Origin: Weissella confusa
Lineage (GTDB): Bacteria; Bacillota; Bacilli; Lactobacillales; Lactobacillaceae
DNA: 64,000 nucleotides
Direction of reading: 5' to 3'
Assembly: GCA_014332815.1 (NCBI GenBank)
Contig: JACSZT010000020.1
Coordinates: forward strand, 115,377-179,376
Position numbers and translations under genes: made by a program. Below, piece after piece: positions 35,991 through 45,654 of the stretch. Each line of letters begins with the position of its first letter. Positions within the stretch are counted from its first letter, which is position 1. The notes under the pieces are model-generated. The model was not told the DNA's origin and did no database searches. It was given only the letters and a program-made list of their open reading frames with translations.

Positions 35991-37493
35991 ATGTTAGATT
36001 CACATAGTAGTCAATTGGTCTTAGATTTCGTGGCATGGGGTGTTAAGCTACAGGCCTATTCAGAAATGGAAACAGTCTATCGCACTAACTTAGTCTTGGC
36101 TGAACTCGGTCTAGATGGGATTGTTGATGGACAGACAGGGAATACTGAGCGCTCGCTAAGTGAATTGACGACGTTGTTGCTGGATATTTCTGATAAGACA
36201 CCCGATGAGCGCTGGCAACTAGATGTGATGCGAGCACGTTTGCTGAACATTGTGACGCCAACACCTGATCGACTACAAAGCAATTTTGAAAAGTTGTATG
36301 CCCAGAGCCCTGAAAAAGCAGTTGCTTATTACTATGACTTAAGCCGGGCCGTTGAAAACGTTAAAGTAGCTGATATTCAAAAGAATATTGCCTACGAAGC
36401 GACATCTGATTTTGGTGATTTGGAAATTACGATTAATTTGTCGAAGCCGGAGAAGACGACGGCAGAAATCAAGGCGGCTGCGGCTGCACCAAAAGCGGCG
36501 TATCCGCCAACTGCCTTGGATTATACGAATGAAGGGTACGCCGGCTCGATTACACAAGCACCGCGTGCAACACATCGCTTTATTCGTGAATCATTGCAAG
36601 GGCAAACATGGGGCTGGCATTATTCGCCATATGCATACTTTGGGGAGCATGCGATTTTTGTTGACTTTGAACGCGAGACGATGGTGATCAATCAATCAAC
36701 GTTTGAAAACTTGCTGACGATTGTTGAACGCTATCCAATGTACTTTGTGGGCTCGAATGCGGATTTGCCAATCGTTGGTGGATCAATTTTGTCACAAGAA
36801 CATTTTCAAGGTGGACGCCATGTTTTTCCGTTGATGAAGGCGCCGACAGAATGCGAAATTCCAATGCCGGCCTTTCCGGATATTCGAGCTGATATTGTCC
36901 GTTGGCCGATGACAACCATTCGTTTAACGGCAACCGATAAAGAGAAGCTAGTAGCAGCCAGCGAATTTATTCGTGAAGCTTGGCAAGGATACTCGGATGA
37001 CCGTTTGGATATTCATGCGACGAGTGAACGTGGTGAACAACAGCATACGGTGACACCGATTGCAATGAAGCGTCCGGGATTATACGTCATGTATTTGGTT
37101 TTGCGTGATAATGGGACGTCGGCTGAATACCCAGAAGGCATTTTCCATCCCCACCCAGACGTGCAACATATCAAGCGCGAAAATATCGGCTTGATTGAAG
37201 TGATGGGGTTGGCTATCTTGCCAGCGCGTTTGAAGGATGAACTCGGTGATGTTGAAGCATTCTTGCTTGGTGAGGTAGGCATCGAACAGGTCGCTGAAGG
37301 GCACCGACCATGGGCTGAAATGTTGGCCCGTGAACATACGGTGACGCCTGACAATGTCCATGAAATTGTGCAACAAGCCGTTGGACAGGTGTTTGCTGAA
37401 GTGCTGACTCATGCAGGGGTCTATAAGTATGACGCCAGTGGTCGTGAGGGACTGAAGCGCTTTATCGCACATCTAACAGCAGCAGGTAAATAA
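35991..37493 (+). CDS. galT: UDP-glucose--hexose-1-phosphate uridylyltransferase, type 2
   Basis: Exchanges UMP between UDP-glucose and galactose-1-phosphate. At 500 aa it is the Firmicutes GalT type, which lacks the usual HxHxQ of type 1 and shows the block EHFQGGRHVFPLMKAP near residue 265. It ends the galactose part of the operon at a strong terminator. galE and galM are not in the window. Confidence 0.96.
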   Translation: MLDSHSSQLVLDFVAWGVKLQAYSEMETVYRTNLVLAELGLDGIVDGQTGNTERSLSELTTLLLDISDKTPDERWQLDVMRARLLNIVTPTPDRLQSNFEKLYAQSPEKAVAYYYDLSRAVENVKVADIQKNIAYEATSDFGDLEITINLSKPEKTTAEIKAAAAAPKAAYPPTALDYTNEGYAGSITQAPRATHRFIRESLQGQTWGWHYSPYAYFGEHAIFVDFERETMVINQSTFENLLTIVERYPMYFVGSNADLPIVGGSILSQEHFQGGRHVFPLMKAPTECEIPMPAFPDIRADIVRWPMTTIRLTATDKEKLVAASEFIREAWQGYSDDRLDIHATSERGEQQHTVTPIAMKRPGLYVMYLVLRDNGTSAEYPEGIFHPHPDVQHIKRENIGLIEVMGLAILPARLKDELGDVEAFLLGEVGIEQVAEGHRPWAEMLAREHTVTPDNVHEIVQQAVGQVFAEVLTHAGVYKYDASGREGLKRFIAHLTAAGK

Positions 37494-37498
37494 CAGTC

Positions 37499-37536
37499 AA
37501 ATGGCACTTCCAACAGTGTTGGAGGTGCCATTTTTC
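37499..37536 (+). terminator. Rho-independent terminator between galT and lacL
   Basis: AATGGCACTTCCAAC / GTTGGAGGTGCCATT with a 3-nt loop and TTTTT. Only 39 nt remain before lacL, so lacLM may depend on read-through. Confidence 0.85.
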
Positions 37537-37545
37537 AAAAATGAT

Positions 37546-37561
37546 TTGTAAGCGCATACAA
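37546..37561 (+). promoter_or_regulatory. cre site (CcpA) directly upstream of lacL
   Basis: TTGTAAGCGCATACAA fits WTGNNARCGNWWWCAW at every position and is nearly palindromic. It lies 5 nt before the AGGAGG ribosome site, so bound CcpA would act as a roadblock. Confidence 0.82.
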
Positions 37562-37575
37562 AAGAGGAGGGAAAC

Positions 37576-39474
37576 ATGGAAGCGAAACTTGAATGGTTAG
37601 ATGATCCACGTGTATTCCGTGTTAGCAAACTGCCAGCGCACAGTGATCACGAAATCTATCGAGATAAGGTAGATTACAAGGCGGGAAACCAAGCTGATAC
37701 GTTGTCACTGGATGGTGAGTGGGATTTTCATTACGGAGCATCACCGCGCGAACAAACGGAACAGTTTTATGATCCACAGGAGGTAGCGACGCGGGCGGAA
37801 TTTAATAAAATTTCGGTTCCTGGCCACATCCAATTACAAGGATATGGTCAAATCCAATACATTAACACACTGTATCCATGGGATGGGCAACAATACCGTC
37901 GTCCACCATTTATGGATGGGGATACACAGGGGGTGCCGGGCATTTTCAGTGACGCACCGGATAATCCGGTTGGCGAATATGTTAAGGTCTTTGATTTACC
38001 AACGCATTTTGAAAATAAGCGGATGCATATCACATTTGACGGTGTGGAACAGGCGATGTATCTGTGGGTGAACGGTAACTTCGTGGGCTATTCTGAAGAT
38101 AGTTTTAGCCGAGCTGAGTTTGACATAACTGAACAGTTACATGCAGGACAAAATATGATTGCAGTAGCTGTTTATAAGCTAAGTACGGCAGCGTTTATTG
38201 AAGATCAAGATATGTTCCGCTTCTCGGGTATCTTCAGAAGTGTGCGGTTGCGGGCATTACCTGAAATTGACGTGACGGACGTCGCTATTAAGCCAACTGT
38301 GCATGGTCGCAACGGCATGATTGATGTCACGTTGCAGTTATCAGCAACAACACCAGTGACGGGTAACGTTCAGATTGCAATTTTAGACCATAATCAGCAA
38401 TCGCTATTAGAAACGAAGATTAGTGCTGCCGAGCAAGTGCGTCTGGCAGACTTGCTTGTGCCAGACATTGCACTGTGGTCTCACCAACAGCCAAATCTTT
38501 ATCATTTGCAAGTGACGGTGACCAATGGAAGCGGTGATGAGGTTGCTTTTGTGGATTATCCATTTGGTTTCCGAACGATTGCAATCGGCGCTGATAATCA
38601 GTTGCAGTTGAATGGACACCGCTTGTATCTGAATGGGGTGAACCGTCACGAATGGTCGCCTGAAACGGGGCGTGCGCTTAACGAAGCCGATATGCGCCAG
38701 GATATGCGTGTTATTCAAGAAAATCATATCAATGCGGTGCGAACATCCCATTATCCAAACCAAGTGCCTTGGTATTTCATGGCCGATGAAGCCGGTATTT
38801 ATTTGATGGCGGAAACGAATTTGGAATCACACGGTACCTGGCAGAAGATGGGACAAGTTGAACCATCCGTTAACGTCCCTGGTTCACATGCGGCTTGGCA
38901 TGATGTCGTAATGGACCGGGCACAGAGCAACTATGAGCAATTTAAGAATCACGTGTCGATTCTGTTTTGGTCGCTGGGTAATGAATCGTATGCTGGCGAT
39001 AACATCGCGGATATGAATGCGTACTTTAAGCAGGTTGATCCAACGCGACTAACGCACTATGAAGGGGTCTTCCATAACCGTGAGTATGACGACCAGATTT
39101 CAGATGTGGAAAGTCGGATGTATGCCTCGCCGGCTGATATTCGGACATATCTGACTGAACAACCTAAGAAGCCTTATCTAAACTGCGAGTTCATGCATAG
39201 CATGGGTAATTCAGTGGGGGGCTTTGACGAATACATGACCTTGTACGATGAGTTCCCTTCATATGGCGGTGGTTTCATTTGGGATTTCAAAGATCAGGCG
39301 TTGTGGCAAGATGATCCAATTACGGGGCAACGATTTTTAGCCTATGGTGGTGACTTTAACGAGCGCCATTCTGATTATGAATTTTCAGGTAACGGTATTG
39401 TCTTTGCCGACCGTCAGTTGAAGCCAGCAATGCAAGAGGTGAAATATTTCTATGAGCGATATGAAAACAAATAA
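37576..39474 (+). CDS. lacL: Beta-galactosidase large subunit
   Basis: Large subunit of the heterodimeric GH2 enzyme that cleaves lactose. The 632 aa contain the sugar-binding, Ig-like and TIM-barrel domains. Acid/base Glu470 lies in SLGNESYAG and nucleophile Glu538 in [11 protein letters not shown]. The chain stops where the single-chain LacZ of other bacteria continues into its small domain, which is supplied by lacM. The lacM start overlaps its end by 23 nt, so the subunits are made together. Confidence 0.98.
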   Translation: MEAKLEWLDDPRVFRVSKLPAHSDHEIYRDKVDYKAGNQADTLSLDGEWDFHYGASPREQTEQFYDPQEVATRAEFNKISVPGHIQLQGYGQIQYINTLYPWDGQQYRRPPFMDGDTQGVPGIFSDAPDNPVGEYVKVFDLPTHFENKRMHITFDGVEQAMYLWVNGNFVGYSEDSFSRAEFDITEQLHAGQNMIAVAVYKLSTAAFIEDQDMFRFSGIFRSVRLRALPEIDVTDVAIKPTVHGRNGMIDVTLQLSATTPVTGNVQIAILDHNQQSLLETKISAAEQVRLADLLVPDIALWSHQQPNLYHLQVTVTNGSGDEVAFVDYPFGFRTIAIGADNQLQLNGHRLYLNGVNRHEWSPETGRALNEADMRQDMRVIQENHINAVRTSHYPNQVPWYFMADEAGIYLMAETNLESHGTWQKMGQVEPSVNVPGSHAAWHDVVMDRAQSNYEQFKNHVSILFWSLGNESYAGDNIADMNAYFKQVDPTRLTHYEGVFHNREYDDQISDVESRMYASPADIRTYLTEQPKKPYLNCEFMHSMGNSVGGFDEYMTLYDEFPSYGGGFIWDFKDQALWQDDPITGQRFLAYGGDFNERHSDYEFSGNGIVFADRQLKPAMQEVKYFYERYENK

Positions 39475-40384
39475 ATTGAAGGTTGTGTATGGTGATGGCG
39501 TCCTTGGGATTCATGCAGCCGATACGCATTACCTATTCAGTTATGAAAAAGGTGGCTTGGAATCGTTGCGTGTGAACGACGTTGAGTGGTTGTACCGTGT
39601 ACCAAAGCCGGCTTTCTGGCGTGCAACCACGGACAATGACCGTGGTAATGGCTTTTCAACTAAGAGTGCGCAATGGTTTGGCGCCGACCAGTTCAGTGCG
39701 GCCGTTGATTTCAGCGTTATGGTCGACGGGGTTGAGATTGCCAAGCCCGTGGCGCCTGAAAACAATCGATACGATAATCAGCAAACGGCCGATAAAGTAA
39801 AAATCACGTTCAACTATCAGACAACGACGTCGCCACAAACAACGGTGTTGGTGAGTTATGAGGTAGTTAATGGTGGTGAGTTAACGATTACCGCAACTTA
39901 TTTAGGTCAGTCGGACTTGCCAGAATTGCCAGCTTTCGGGTTGCGACTCGTAATGCCCGAGCCAGTTACTGGTTTCACGTATCAGGGGTTGTCGGGTGAA
40001 ACGTATCCTGATCGTTGGCAAGGTGGTGAACTTGGTATTCATCAAGTTGACGGTCTACCGGTTACGCCATATTTGGTGCCACAAGAAATGGGGATGCATA
40101 TTAAGACGGACTGGGTGACATTAACCCACAATACCGGTTCTCATTTACGTGTGGATAAGACAGATAATCAATTTGCCTTTTCAGCATTACCATACACGGC
40201 GGTTGAATTAGAATCAGCAACTCATCAAAATGAACTGCCACCGGCTCGTCGAACGGTTTTGACGGTTTACGGCGCAGTTCGCGGTGTTGGTGGTATCGAT
40301 AGTTGGGGCAGCGATGTGCAACCAGCATATCGATTGCCAAGTGACCAGGATTATTCAGTGAGTGTGACAATATCCGTTAACTAA
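39452..40384 (+). CDS. lacM: Beta-galactosidase small subunit
   Basis: Small subunit (310 aa) with the Bgal_small_N fold: [13 protein letters not shown] near residue 30 and [12 protein letters not shown] near residue 53, the latter part of the active-site loop of GH2 enzymes. It begins inside the lacL 3' end, with GAGG just upstream, and finishes before a strong bidirectional terminator. Confidence 0.97.
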   Translation: MSDMKTNKLKVVYGDGVLGIHAADTHYLFSYEKGGLESLRVNDVEWLYRVPKPAFWRATTDNDRGNGFSTKSAQWFGADQFSAAVDFSVMVDGVEIAKPVAPENNRYDNQQTADKVKITFNYQTTTSPQTTVLVSYEVVNGGELTITATYLGQSDLPELPAFGLRLVMPEPVTGFTYQGLSGETYPDRWQGGELGIHQVDGLPVTPYLVPQEMGMHIKTDWVTLTHNTGSHLRVDKTDNQFAFSALPYTAVELESATHQNELPPARRTVLTVYGAVRGVGGIDSWGSDVQPAYRLPSDQDYSVSVTISVN

Positions 40385-40386
40385 AC

Positions 40387-40422
40387 AAAAGGCGTACCTG
40401 TTCAGTGCAGGTACGCCTTTTA
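40387..40422 (+). terminator. Rho-independent terminator, bidirectional
   Basis: AAAGGCGTACCTG / CAGGTACGCCTTT; A-run left and T-run right, serving lacM and the convergent membrane gene. Confidence 0.9.
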
Positions 40423-40424
40423 AT

Positions 40425-41255
40425 CTATGCTTTGTTTTTTCTGATTTTAAGGCCTTGTAATGCTGGAATGACAAAGCCAACCACGACTATAATGAGAATG
40501 ATGCTGAATACTGCGACCGGATTCCGTTCACGTAGCAGTGTACCGAGAGACGTTACACGAACTAAAATGCCGAGAAATGTCAGTGTAAGTACATATACTA
40601 CGAAAATCCAAGACTCTCGGCCAAGTTTACCGAGGACAAAACTCAATAAGAAAATAGTGCCAATAAGGGCAATAATAATTAAATCGTAGGGTGATTGAAT
40701 CGTAATGTTAAAATCCGACGCAAATTTTTGATTGATGAAAACTAATACGCCTATTGCAATTACCCATAGTATCCCGATACTTATGTAGTACAAATAGGAC
40801 TTTTTCGCGTAAACACTAGCTGTGATCAGGTTAAAAATGGAAATAACCAGCAAACTACCCACGCTAGCATTTAAAATAGCGTGGACAAGATTAATTTCGA
40901 GAACAGGATGTAGAAAATTGGTGAGTAGACTAAAGAGATTAATAATCGCGAAAATCATCAGAAACAAACCGATTGTGGATAATGGTGAAGCGGCATCAAA
41001 ATTTTTGATTAACTCATCGCCAGTTTCCTTAGGTGTTTGACTAAAAAAGTTTTCAGCAGATTCACCGTTTTGTTGTGCATCAAGAATATCAGCGCTAATT
41101 TCATAGAGTGAGGCATTAACTTGTTCCTCATTTTTCAGAAGCGTACGCCCTCGTACGTATACAATCAAGTTTTCCAAGTACGATTTGTTTTCTGGTGTTA
41201 ATTGATCAGTCAATTGATTGATTTTTAAAATATATGCATCGTTTGCTTTTGTCAT
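40425..41255 (-). CDS. DUF1129/HAAS-like membrane protein
   Basis: A 276-residue protein with a soluble helical N-terminal domain (about 1-90, including TPENKSYLENLIVYVR) and about seven TM helices to residue 267, ending in a basic tail. This layout, and its place 33 nt downstream of a padR gene in the same operon, fits the HAAS/DUF1129 group of PadR-associated membrane proteins. Exact family not certain. The substrate or signal is unknown. Confidence 0.75.
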   Translation of the reverse strand: MTKANDAYILKINQLTDQLTPENKSYLENLIVYVRGRTLLKNEEQVNASLYEISADILDAQQNGESAENFFSQTPKETGDELIKNFDAASPLSTIGLFLMIFAIINLFSLLTNFLHPVLEINLVHAILNASVGSLLVISIFNLITASVYAKKSYLYYISIGILWVIAIGVLVFINQKFASDFNITIQSPYDLIIIALIGTIFLLSFVLGKLGRESWIFVVYVLTLTFLGILVRVTSLGTLLRERNPVAVFSIILIIVVVGFVIPALQGLKIRKNKA

Positions 41256-41288
41256 AATGAATTCCCCCTGATGTAGTCGTAATGACGG

Positions 41289-41603
41289 TTACTTAATAAT
41301 GTTATTAACGATGCTGGTTAAGGCCGTCCACTCTTGATCAAATTCTGCCAAAAATGCTTCGCCAGCGGGTGAAACGAAAAGATATTTGCGATTCGGCCCA
41401 TCTGGTGATGGCAGCTGTTTACTCGTAAGTTGACCAGCTTTTTCCATTTTTTGTACGATGGGGTAGACGGTGCCACCAGTAATGTCTGTAAAGCCTAGTT
41501 TTCGCAACCGTGTTACCAATTCATAACCATAAATAGGTCCTTCAGCGATGACGTGTAGCACAACTCCGCTTAAAATTCCTTTTAGCATTTGTGAATTGTT
41601 CAT
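41289..41603 (-). CDS. PadR family transcriptional regulator
   Basis: A 104-residue winged-helix repressor. PadR features are the start (LKGILSGVVLHVIAEGPIYGYEL), TGGTVYPIVQKMEKAGQLTS and RKYLFVSPAGEAFL. Lacking the second C-terminal domain, it belongs to the short subfamily 2. It heads a two-gene operon with the membrane protein at 40425 and lies back to back with an XRE regulator. ATGTTTTACAT at 41625-41635 fits the ATGT/ACAT operator type of PadR proteins. Confidence 0.93.
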   Translation of the reverse strand: MNNSQMLKGILSGVVLHVIAEGPIYGYELVTRLRKLGFTDITGGTVYPIVQKMEKAGQLTSKQLPSPDGPNRKYLFVSPAGEAFLAEFDQEWTALTSIVNNIIK

Positions 41604-41624
41604 CTGTTTTCTCCACTTACTATT

Positions 41625-41635
41625 ATGTTTTACAT
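41625..41635 (-). promoter_or_regulatory. Possible PadR operator
   Basis: ATGT-TTT-ACAT, 22 nt upstream of the padR start, fits the family's ATGT/ACAT half-sites though the spacer is shorter than usual. Confidence 0.35.
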
Positions 41636-41800
41636 ACTAGTTGGTTGTGAGTAGTTTGTAAAGCCTACTAGCGATAAGACATGTGTTTATAATTTTGATA
41701 TTTGTCAATTTTCGTATATTTTGCAAGTGCAACCGCCAGTTGCTTGGCGATATACCGTCATTCTTGTAAAGTTAAAGGGTAGGAATGAGGAGGAAACGAA

Positions 41801-42352
41801 ATGAAGATTGGTGAAAATATTCAACTGCATCGTGAGCAACATGGAATGTCACAACAAGAGTTAGCGGACAAATTGGGAGTAACCCGGCAATCAATTTCAA
41901 AGTGGGAAAATGACACAGCGCTGCCAAGTTTCAAGAGTGTGTTGATGATTGGGGATGTTTTTAATCTTTCGCTGGATGAGTTGGTGCGTGGGGATGATCG
42001 GTTGATTGAGGAGTATCAAAAGGATAAGGAATTCAAACTTTCACCGACAGAAAAAGTTGTCTTTTCAACTATTGGCATTAGCTTCCTTGCATTTGTATCA
42101 GTTAGTATGTGGCCGAGTCTTTTTCAAGGTGTTTGGGTACAAGGATTATTTGAGTTTGCACAACTTGTTGCGTTTGTGGCATTGATGATGAATATTCCTT
42201 GGCGAGACGTAAACAAACTGCTTCGTAATCGTAAGTTGTTTTGGTTGTTAATGGTATGGCTACTGCTAGTTGCGACACCGTACATCGTTTCAGCAACGCA
42301 AGATACCATTGCAGGATTTAAACAAGGTGTTCAGGAATCGCAGCGTTACTAA
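41801..42352 (+). CDS. XRE family regulator with C-terminal membrane helices
   Basis: A 183-residue protein. Residues 1-66 are a Cro/CI-type HTH (QQELADKLGVTRQSISKWEN) and residues about 85-165 hold three TM helices (VVFSTIGISFLAFVSVSMW, FAQLVAFVALMM, LFWLLMVWLLLVATPYI). Membrane-tethered HTH regulators of this kind may sense envelope or membrane signals. Good GAGGAGG ribosome site. Single gene. Confidence 0.9.
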   Translation: MKIGENIQLHREQHGMSQQELADKLGVTRQSISKWENDTALPSFKSVLMIGDVFNLSLDELVRGDDRLIEEYQKDKEFKLSPTEKVVFSTIGISFLAFVSVSMWPSLFQGVWVQGLFEFAQLVAFVALMMNIPWRDVNKLLRNRKLFWLLMVWLLLVATPYIVSATQDTIAGFKQGVQESQRY

Positions 42353-42412
42353 ATTGCGTGACTGCCATGCAAAATGTTAACATTAACGTACAATCTGAAA
42401 GTGAGAATGAAC

Positions 42413-42781
42413 ATGAATAATGACGTTGAAGTAATGTTGTACGTAAGTGATGTGAACCGTGAAGCTGATTTTTGGGTGTCATTGGGGTTTGTTGAGCGTG
42501 ATCGTCAAGATATGGGCGAGACTGAAATGGTGCAAGTGGCACCTTCAGAAGATGGCGCATTCGCGTTGAATATCTTTGACCGTGAGTTCATCAAGGAGAA
42601 CTCACCGGAAGTCGTTGATAACATACCTTCAATCATGTTCCACTCAGACGACGTGGAAGCGTTGTACAACAAGATGACGGAATTGAATGTCGAAAAGGGT
42701 GAATTAGTCGAAATGGGTCTCCAAAAGGTCTTTAACTTTGCGAACCCAGACGGTCTATACTTTGGTGTTTCAGGAATCTAA
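42413..42781 (+). CDS. VOC-fold (glyoxalase/bleomycin-resistance-like) protein
   Basis: A 122-residue protein with the two-repeat VOC fold: VEVMLYVSDVNREADFWVSLGF at the start and FNFANPDGLYFGVSG at the end. A normal glyoxalase metal site is not obvious, so this may be a binding rather than a catalytic protein. ATG 42413 is 8 nt after AAGTGAG; ATG 42407 is also possible. It is convergent with a tetR gene and shares a bidirectional terminator. Confidence 0.82.
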   Translation: MNNDVEVMLYVSDVNREADFWVSLGFVERDRQDMGETEMVQVAPSEDGAFALNIFDREFIKENSPEVVDNIPSIMFHSDDVEALYNKMTELNVEKGELVEMGLQKVFNFANPDGLYFGVSGI

Positions 42782-42788
42782 AGACAAA

Positions 42789-42825
42789 AAATAAAGGACT
42801 TGGTATAGTACCAAGTCCTTTATTT
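42789..42825 (+). terminator. Rho-independent terminator, bidirectional
   Basis: ATAAAGGACTTGGTA and its complement around a short loop, between convergent genes. Confidence 0.88.
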
Positions 42826-43376
42826 TATAGGTTCGCGTGTTGTGCGTCAGTCATTTCAGTGGCAATCTTGGCCATTTCATCAACTGATTCGTGCATCCCC
42901 GTAGCAATCCAGCGGATGGCCAAAGCCAACATACCAGAAGCAGTAAAGTCAGACACATAGTCAATTGACATTGAGTGACTAGCTTGACTACGGAACAATT
43001 CCGCGTACAAGCCGTGCATGATATCACGCAAAGGTGGGTAGAATTGTTCGCGAAGGCCGGCATTTAGCAAAACTGCAATTGCCATACCATTAGCTTGCAC
43101 GAATCCGAAGAATTCGCGTGCAATGATTTCGCTTTCCAACGGTAAGGCAGCGGCTTCCTTCGCAAAGTCATCTGTAAGTTGTTCTACAATCGTCTTGATG
43201 ACTGCTTCCTTTGTACCAAAATGGCGATAGAAAGCCATCCGTGACACGCCTGCCATGCGGGTAATTTCAGTAACCGCAAGTTGGTCATAGGACTGGCTTT
43301 GCAACAAAGTCAGCGTTGCATCAATAATTTGATCGTCAGTCTGCTGACGAATACTCTCCGTTAACATGTTCTTCAT
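42825..43376 (-). CDS. TetR/AcrR family transcriptional regulator
   Basis: A 183-residue repressor. The N-terminal HTH is clear (IDATLTLLQSQSYDQLAVTE, then RMAGVSRMAFYRHFGTKEA). The C-terminal ligand domain is helical and resembles the TetR_C_7/DhaS-like group, by pattern only. It stands alone; its target cannot be assigned from position. It follows its own ATG with AACATG spacing and no clear operator is seen. Confidence 0.92.
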   Translation of the reverse strand: MKNMLTESIRQQTDDQIIDATLTLLQSQSYDQLAVTEITRMAGVSRMAFYRHFGTKEAVIKTIVEQLTDDFAKEAAALPLESEIIAREFFGFVQANGMAIAVLLNAGLREQFYPPLRDIMHGLYAELFRSQASHSMSIDYVSDFTASGMLALAIRWIATGMHESVDEMAKIATEMTDAQHANL

Positions 43377-43479
43377 GCTTCTAATATACCGAGTAAAACG
43401 ACTAGCTGTCAGTGATAACCGGCAATCGCAAGGTGACCTTTACTCGCTTTACTAATCCTTTGAAAATGCCATGAAAACT

Positions 43480-43511
43480 AAAAAAACAAGGCTACAAACG
43501 TAACCTTGTCT
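43480..43511 (-). terminator. Terminator of the mevalonate operon
   Basis: On the minus strand ACAAGGTTA / TAGCCTTGT with one mismatch, followed by a T-run. Confidence 0.65.
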
Positions 43512-43539
43512 TAATGATTCGTTAATCAAATTGGCCGCA

Positions 43540-44577
43540 TTAACGGCGTTGATCAATATAGTTTTTCAATTCAGGTGACAAAACCGTCTTAACCTTCGCT
43601 AAGTCAGCCTGGTTCGTCGCACCAACCATGGCGTAAAGCTTTGCCAAGTGGTTTTGCCAACGAGTGATTTCAGTAATCAAACCGTCAGTACCTTCATTTA
43701 GCACAGTGTGCAAGAAGTGACCGGCAACACCAACCGCTTTGGCACCAAGGATTTGGGCCTTCATGACATCCAATGGGTCTTGAATACCACCAGTAGCAAA
43801 TACAGTAGGCGCGTTTTCGACCAATTGTGCCTCAAGCAAGCTTTCAGCAGTGGTTTGACCCCAGTCGTAAAGGTAGCCGTGAGCAGCCGTCATTTCACGA
43901 TTGCGGCGATCTTCAATCACAGCGAAGTTCGTCCCTGAACGACCACCTAAGTTGACGTATTGGGCACCTAAGTCACGAATTTGCGCAATCGTTTCTTGTG
44001 ACATACCGAAACCGACTTCCTTGATAATGACAGGAACAGACACGGTTTCGATAATGCGCTGTAGCTCTTCAGCCCAAATGTATTCACGATCACCTTCAGG
44101 CATGACCACTTCTTGTGCAACGTTGATGTGAACTTCAAGGGCGTTGGCTTGAATCATATCAACAACTTGTTGGGCGTGTTCAGCCGTGTGACCAGCGCCG
44201 ATGTTGGCCATCACGAAGCCTTCGGGGTTAATTTCACGAACTGACTTAAACGTGGCGATTGCTTCAGGATCCTTCAAAGCGACACTTTGTGAGCCAACGG
44301 CCATGGCCAAACCAGTTTCCTTAGCTGCGGTTGCCAGTTGAGCGTTCACTTTACCAGTCTTTTGGCTACCACCAGTCATCGCTTCGATGTAGAAGGGAGT
44401 TGTAAAGTTAAAGTAAGGGTCCATCACACTTAAATCAACGTCGGCGACGCGTGTTTCTGGCAACCCTTGGTGAATAATGCGAACGTCGTGTAATGATGAC
44501 GTTGGGGCATTACGACGGAATTCAGCTTCCGCTAGAGCTAGGTGTTCATCTTTGCGGTGTACGTGGGCAGATTCCAT
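43540..44577 (-). CDS. fni: Type 2 isopentenyl-diphosphate delta-isomerase
   Basis: FMN- and NADPH-dependent isomerase that makes dimethylallyl diphosphate from IPP. The 345 aa show the IDI-2 features: RKDEHLALAEAEF at the start, PFYIEAMTGGSQKTG, VKEVGFGMS and QYVNLGGRSGTNF in the FMN barrel. ATG 44577 lies 9 nt after AGGAG; an ATG at 44583 is too close. Last gene of the mevalonate operon, where its place fits the pathway order. Confidence 0.96.
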   Translation of the reverse strand: MESAHVHRKDEHLALAEAEFRRNAPTSSLHDVRIIHQGLPETRVADVDLSVMDPYFNFTTPFYIEAMTGGSQKTGKVNAQLATAAKETGLAMAVGSQSVALKDPEAIATFKSVREINPEGFVMANIGAGHTAEHAQQVVDMIQANALEVHINVAQEVVMPEGDREYIWAEELQRIIETVSVPVIIKEVGFGMSQETIAQIRDLGAQYVNLGGRSGTNFAVIEDRRNREMTAAHGYLYDWGQTTAESLLEAQLVENAPTVFATGGIQDPLDVMKAQILGAKAVGVAGHFLHTVLNEGTDGLITEITRWQNHLAKLYAMVGATNQADLAKVKTVLSPELKNYIDQRR

Positions 44578-44589
44578 AATCATTTTCTC

Positions 44590-45654
44590 CTATAAAGTTG
44601 CAATTGAGAGTGGTAGCGGTTGGATGCCAGCTGCAAGCCAGGCTTGCGTGAGCGCTTTAGCAACCAACGGATTGTTCGTAATGGCAATCCCGTTATCACC
44701 GCCACCAGCACCTGATATTTTAGCACTTGCACCAAGCTCACTCGCGGTTGAAAGGAGTGTTAACAGTTGAGGTGTCATGTATGATAACCCAACTTGGCTG
44801 GTATAAGTGAATAGTTGTTCTTGATTCAAACGAAGCGCCGTGGCGACCTTATCGTAGTCCATTCGACGCAGGCCCTCAACTAACATGTTAACAAGTGGCG
44901 CCGTGTTTTGGGCCAATAATTGTTTAGCATGTTGCTTATCAGCTGTTGTGGCGCCTTGTGCCAACAGTTGTTGCGTATCCGCTGGTGCTCCTGTCCAACC
45001 AACTAACAGTTGCCAATCGGCAGGAAAACCAAGTCGTTCAAGACGAAGGAGTGGCCAGTCGCGAGCGATAATTTCTGAGAAATAACGATTACTGTCAATC
45101 CATTCAGTTATAACCTCAGTATCAAATTTGCTATACAAAACCACGCCACCGAGACTGGCAGCAGCGATGTCACCCATTGAACCAGCTTTGAAGTTTGGCG
45201 TCGTCAATGTAATTAATGCCGCCAACTTAAAGCGTTGTTCAGGGGTCATTGGCAGTTCGTAGTCGTCAATGACGGCTTTAATAAGCGCGACTACGACGGC
45301 GGCTGATGAACCAAGACCAAGTTTTTGACCATTGTCGGCATTTAAATGACTCTTAATGGAAACGGTCAACCCTGTGACAGGTTGACCGTTGTCAAGAAGA
45401 TAATCATTTAATACCTGCAAAGTGCGAATCACAAGGCGCCAATCATCAGTGAGGGGCAAAGTTGGAAGTTCGCTAACTGGCCAATTTTGCTCGCCCAATT
45501 GATCGCTGGAAACCACAAATTGGTCATCCGTGCGACGCGTGACATCAGCAGTGACAAATCGATCAACTGCGATAACAACACTAGGTTGACCACTAAGCGT
45601 GACCGCGTATTCACCGGCAAGATAAAGCTTGCCAGGAGCTTTAGCAGTTGTCAT
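44590..45654 (-). CDS. mvaK2: Phosphomevalonate kinase
   Basis: GHMP kinase phosphorylating mevalonate-5-phosphate (354 aa). Motif 1 is APGKLYLAGEYAV, the ATP loop is KLGLGSSAAVVVALI near residue 105, and motif 3 is AKISGAGGGDNGIAI near the C-terminus. Its start overlaps the stop of mvaD (TAATG), and fni follows with 6-12 nt spacing, so the three are translated as a unit. Confidence 0.97.
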   Translation of the reverse strand: MTTAKAPGKLYLAGEYAVTLSGQPSVVIAVDRFVTADVTRRTDDQFVVSSDQLGEQNWPVSELPTLPLTDDWRLVIRTLQVLNDYLLDNGQPVTGLTVSIKSHLNADNGQKLGLGSSAAVVVALIKAVIDDYELPMTPEQRFKLAALITLTTPNFKAGSMGDIAAASLGGVVLYSKFDTEVITEWIDSNRYFSEIIARDWPLLRLERLGFPADWQLLVGWTGAPADTQQLLAQGATTADKQHAKQLLAQNTAPLVNMLVEGLRRMDYDKVATALRLNQEQLFTYTSQVGLSYMTPQLLTLLSTASELGASAKISGAGGGDNGIAITNNPLVAKALTQAWLAAGIQPLPLSIATL

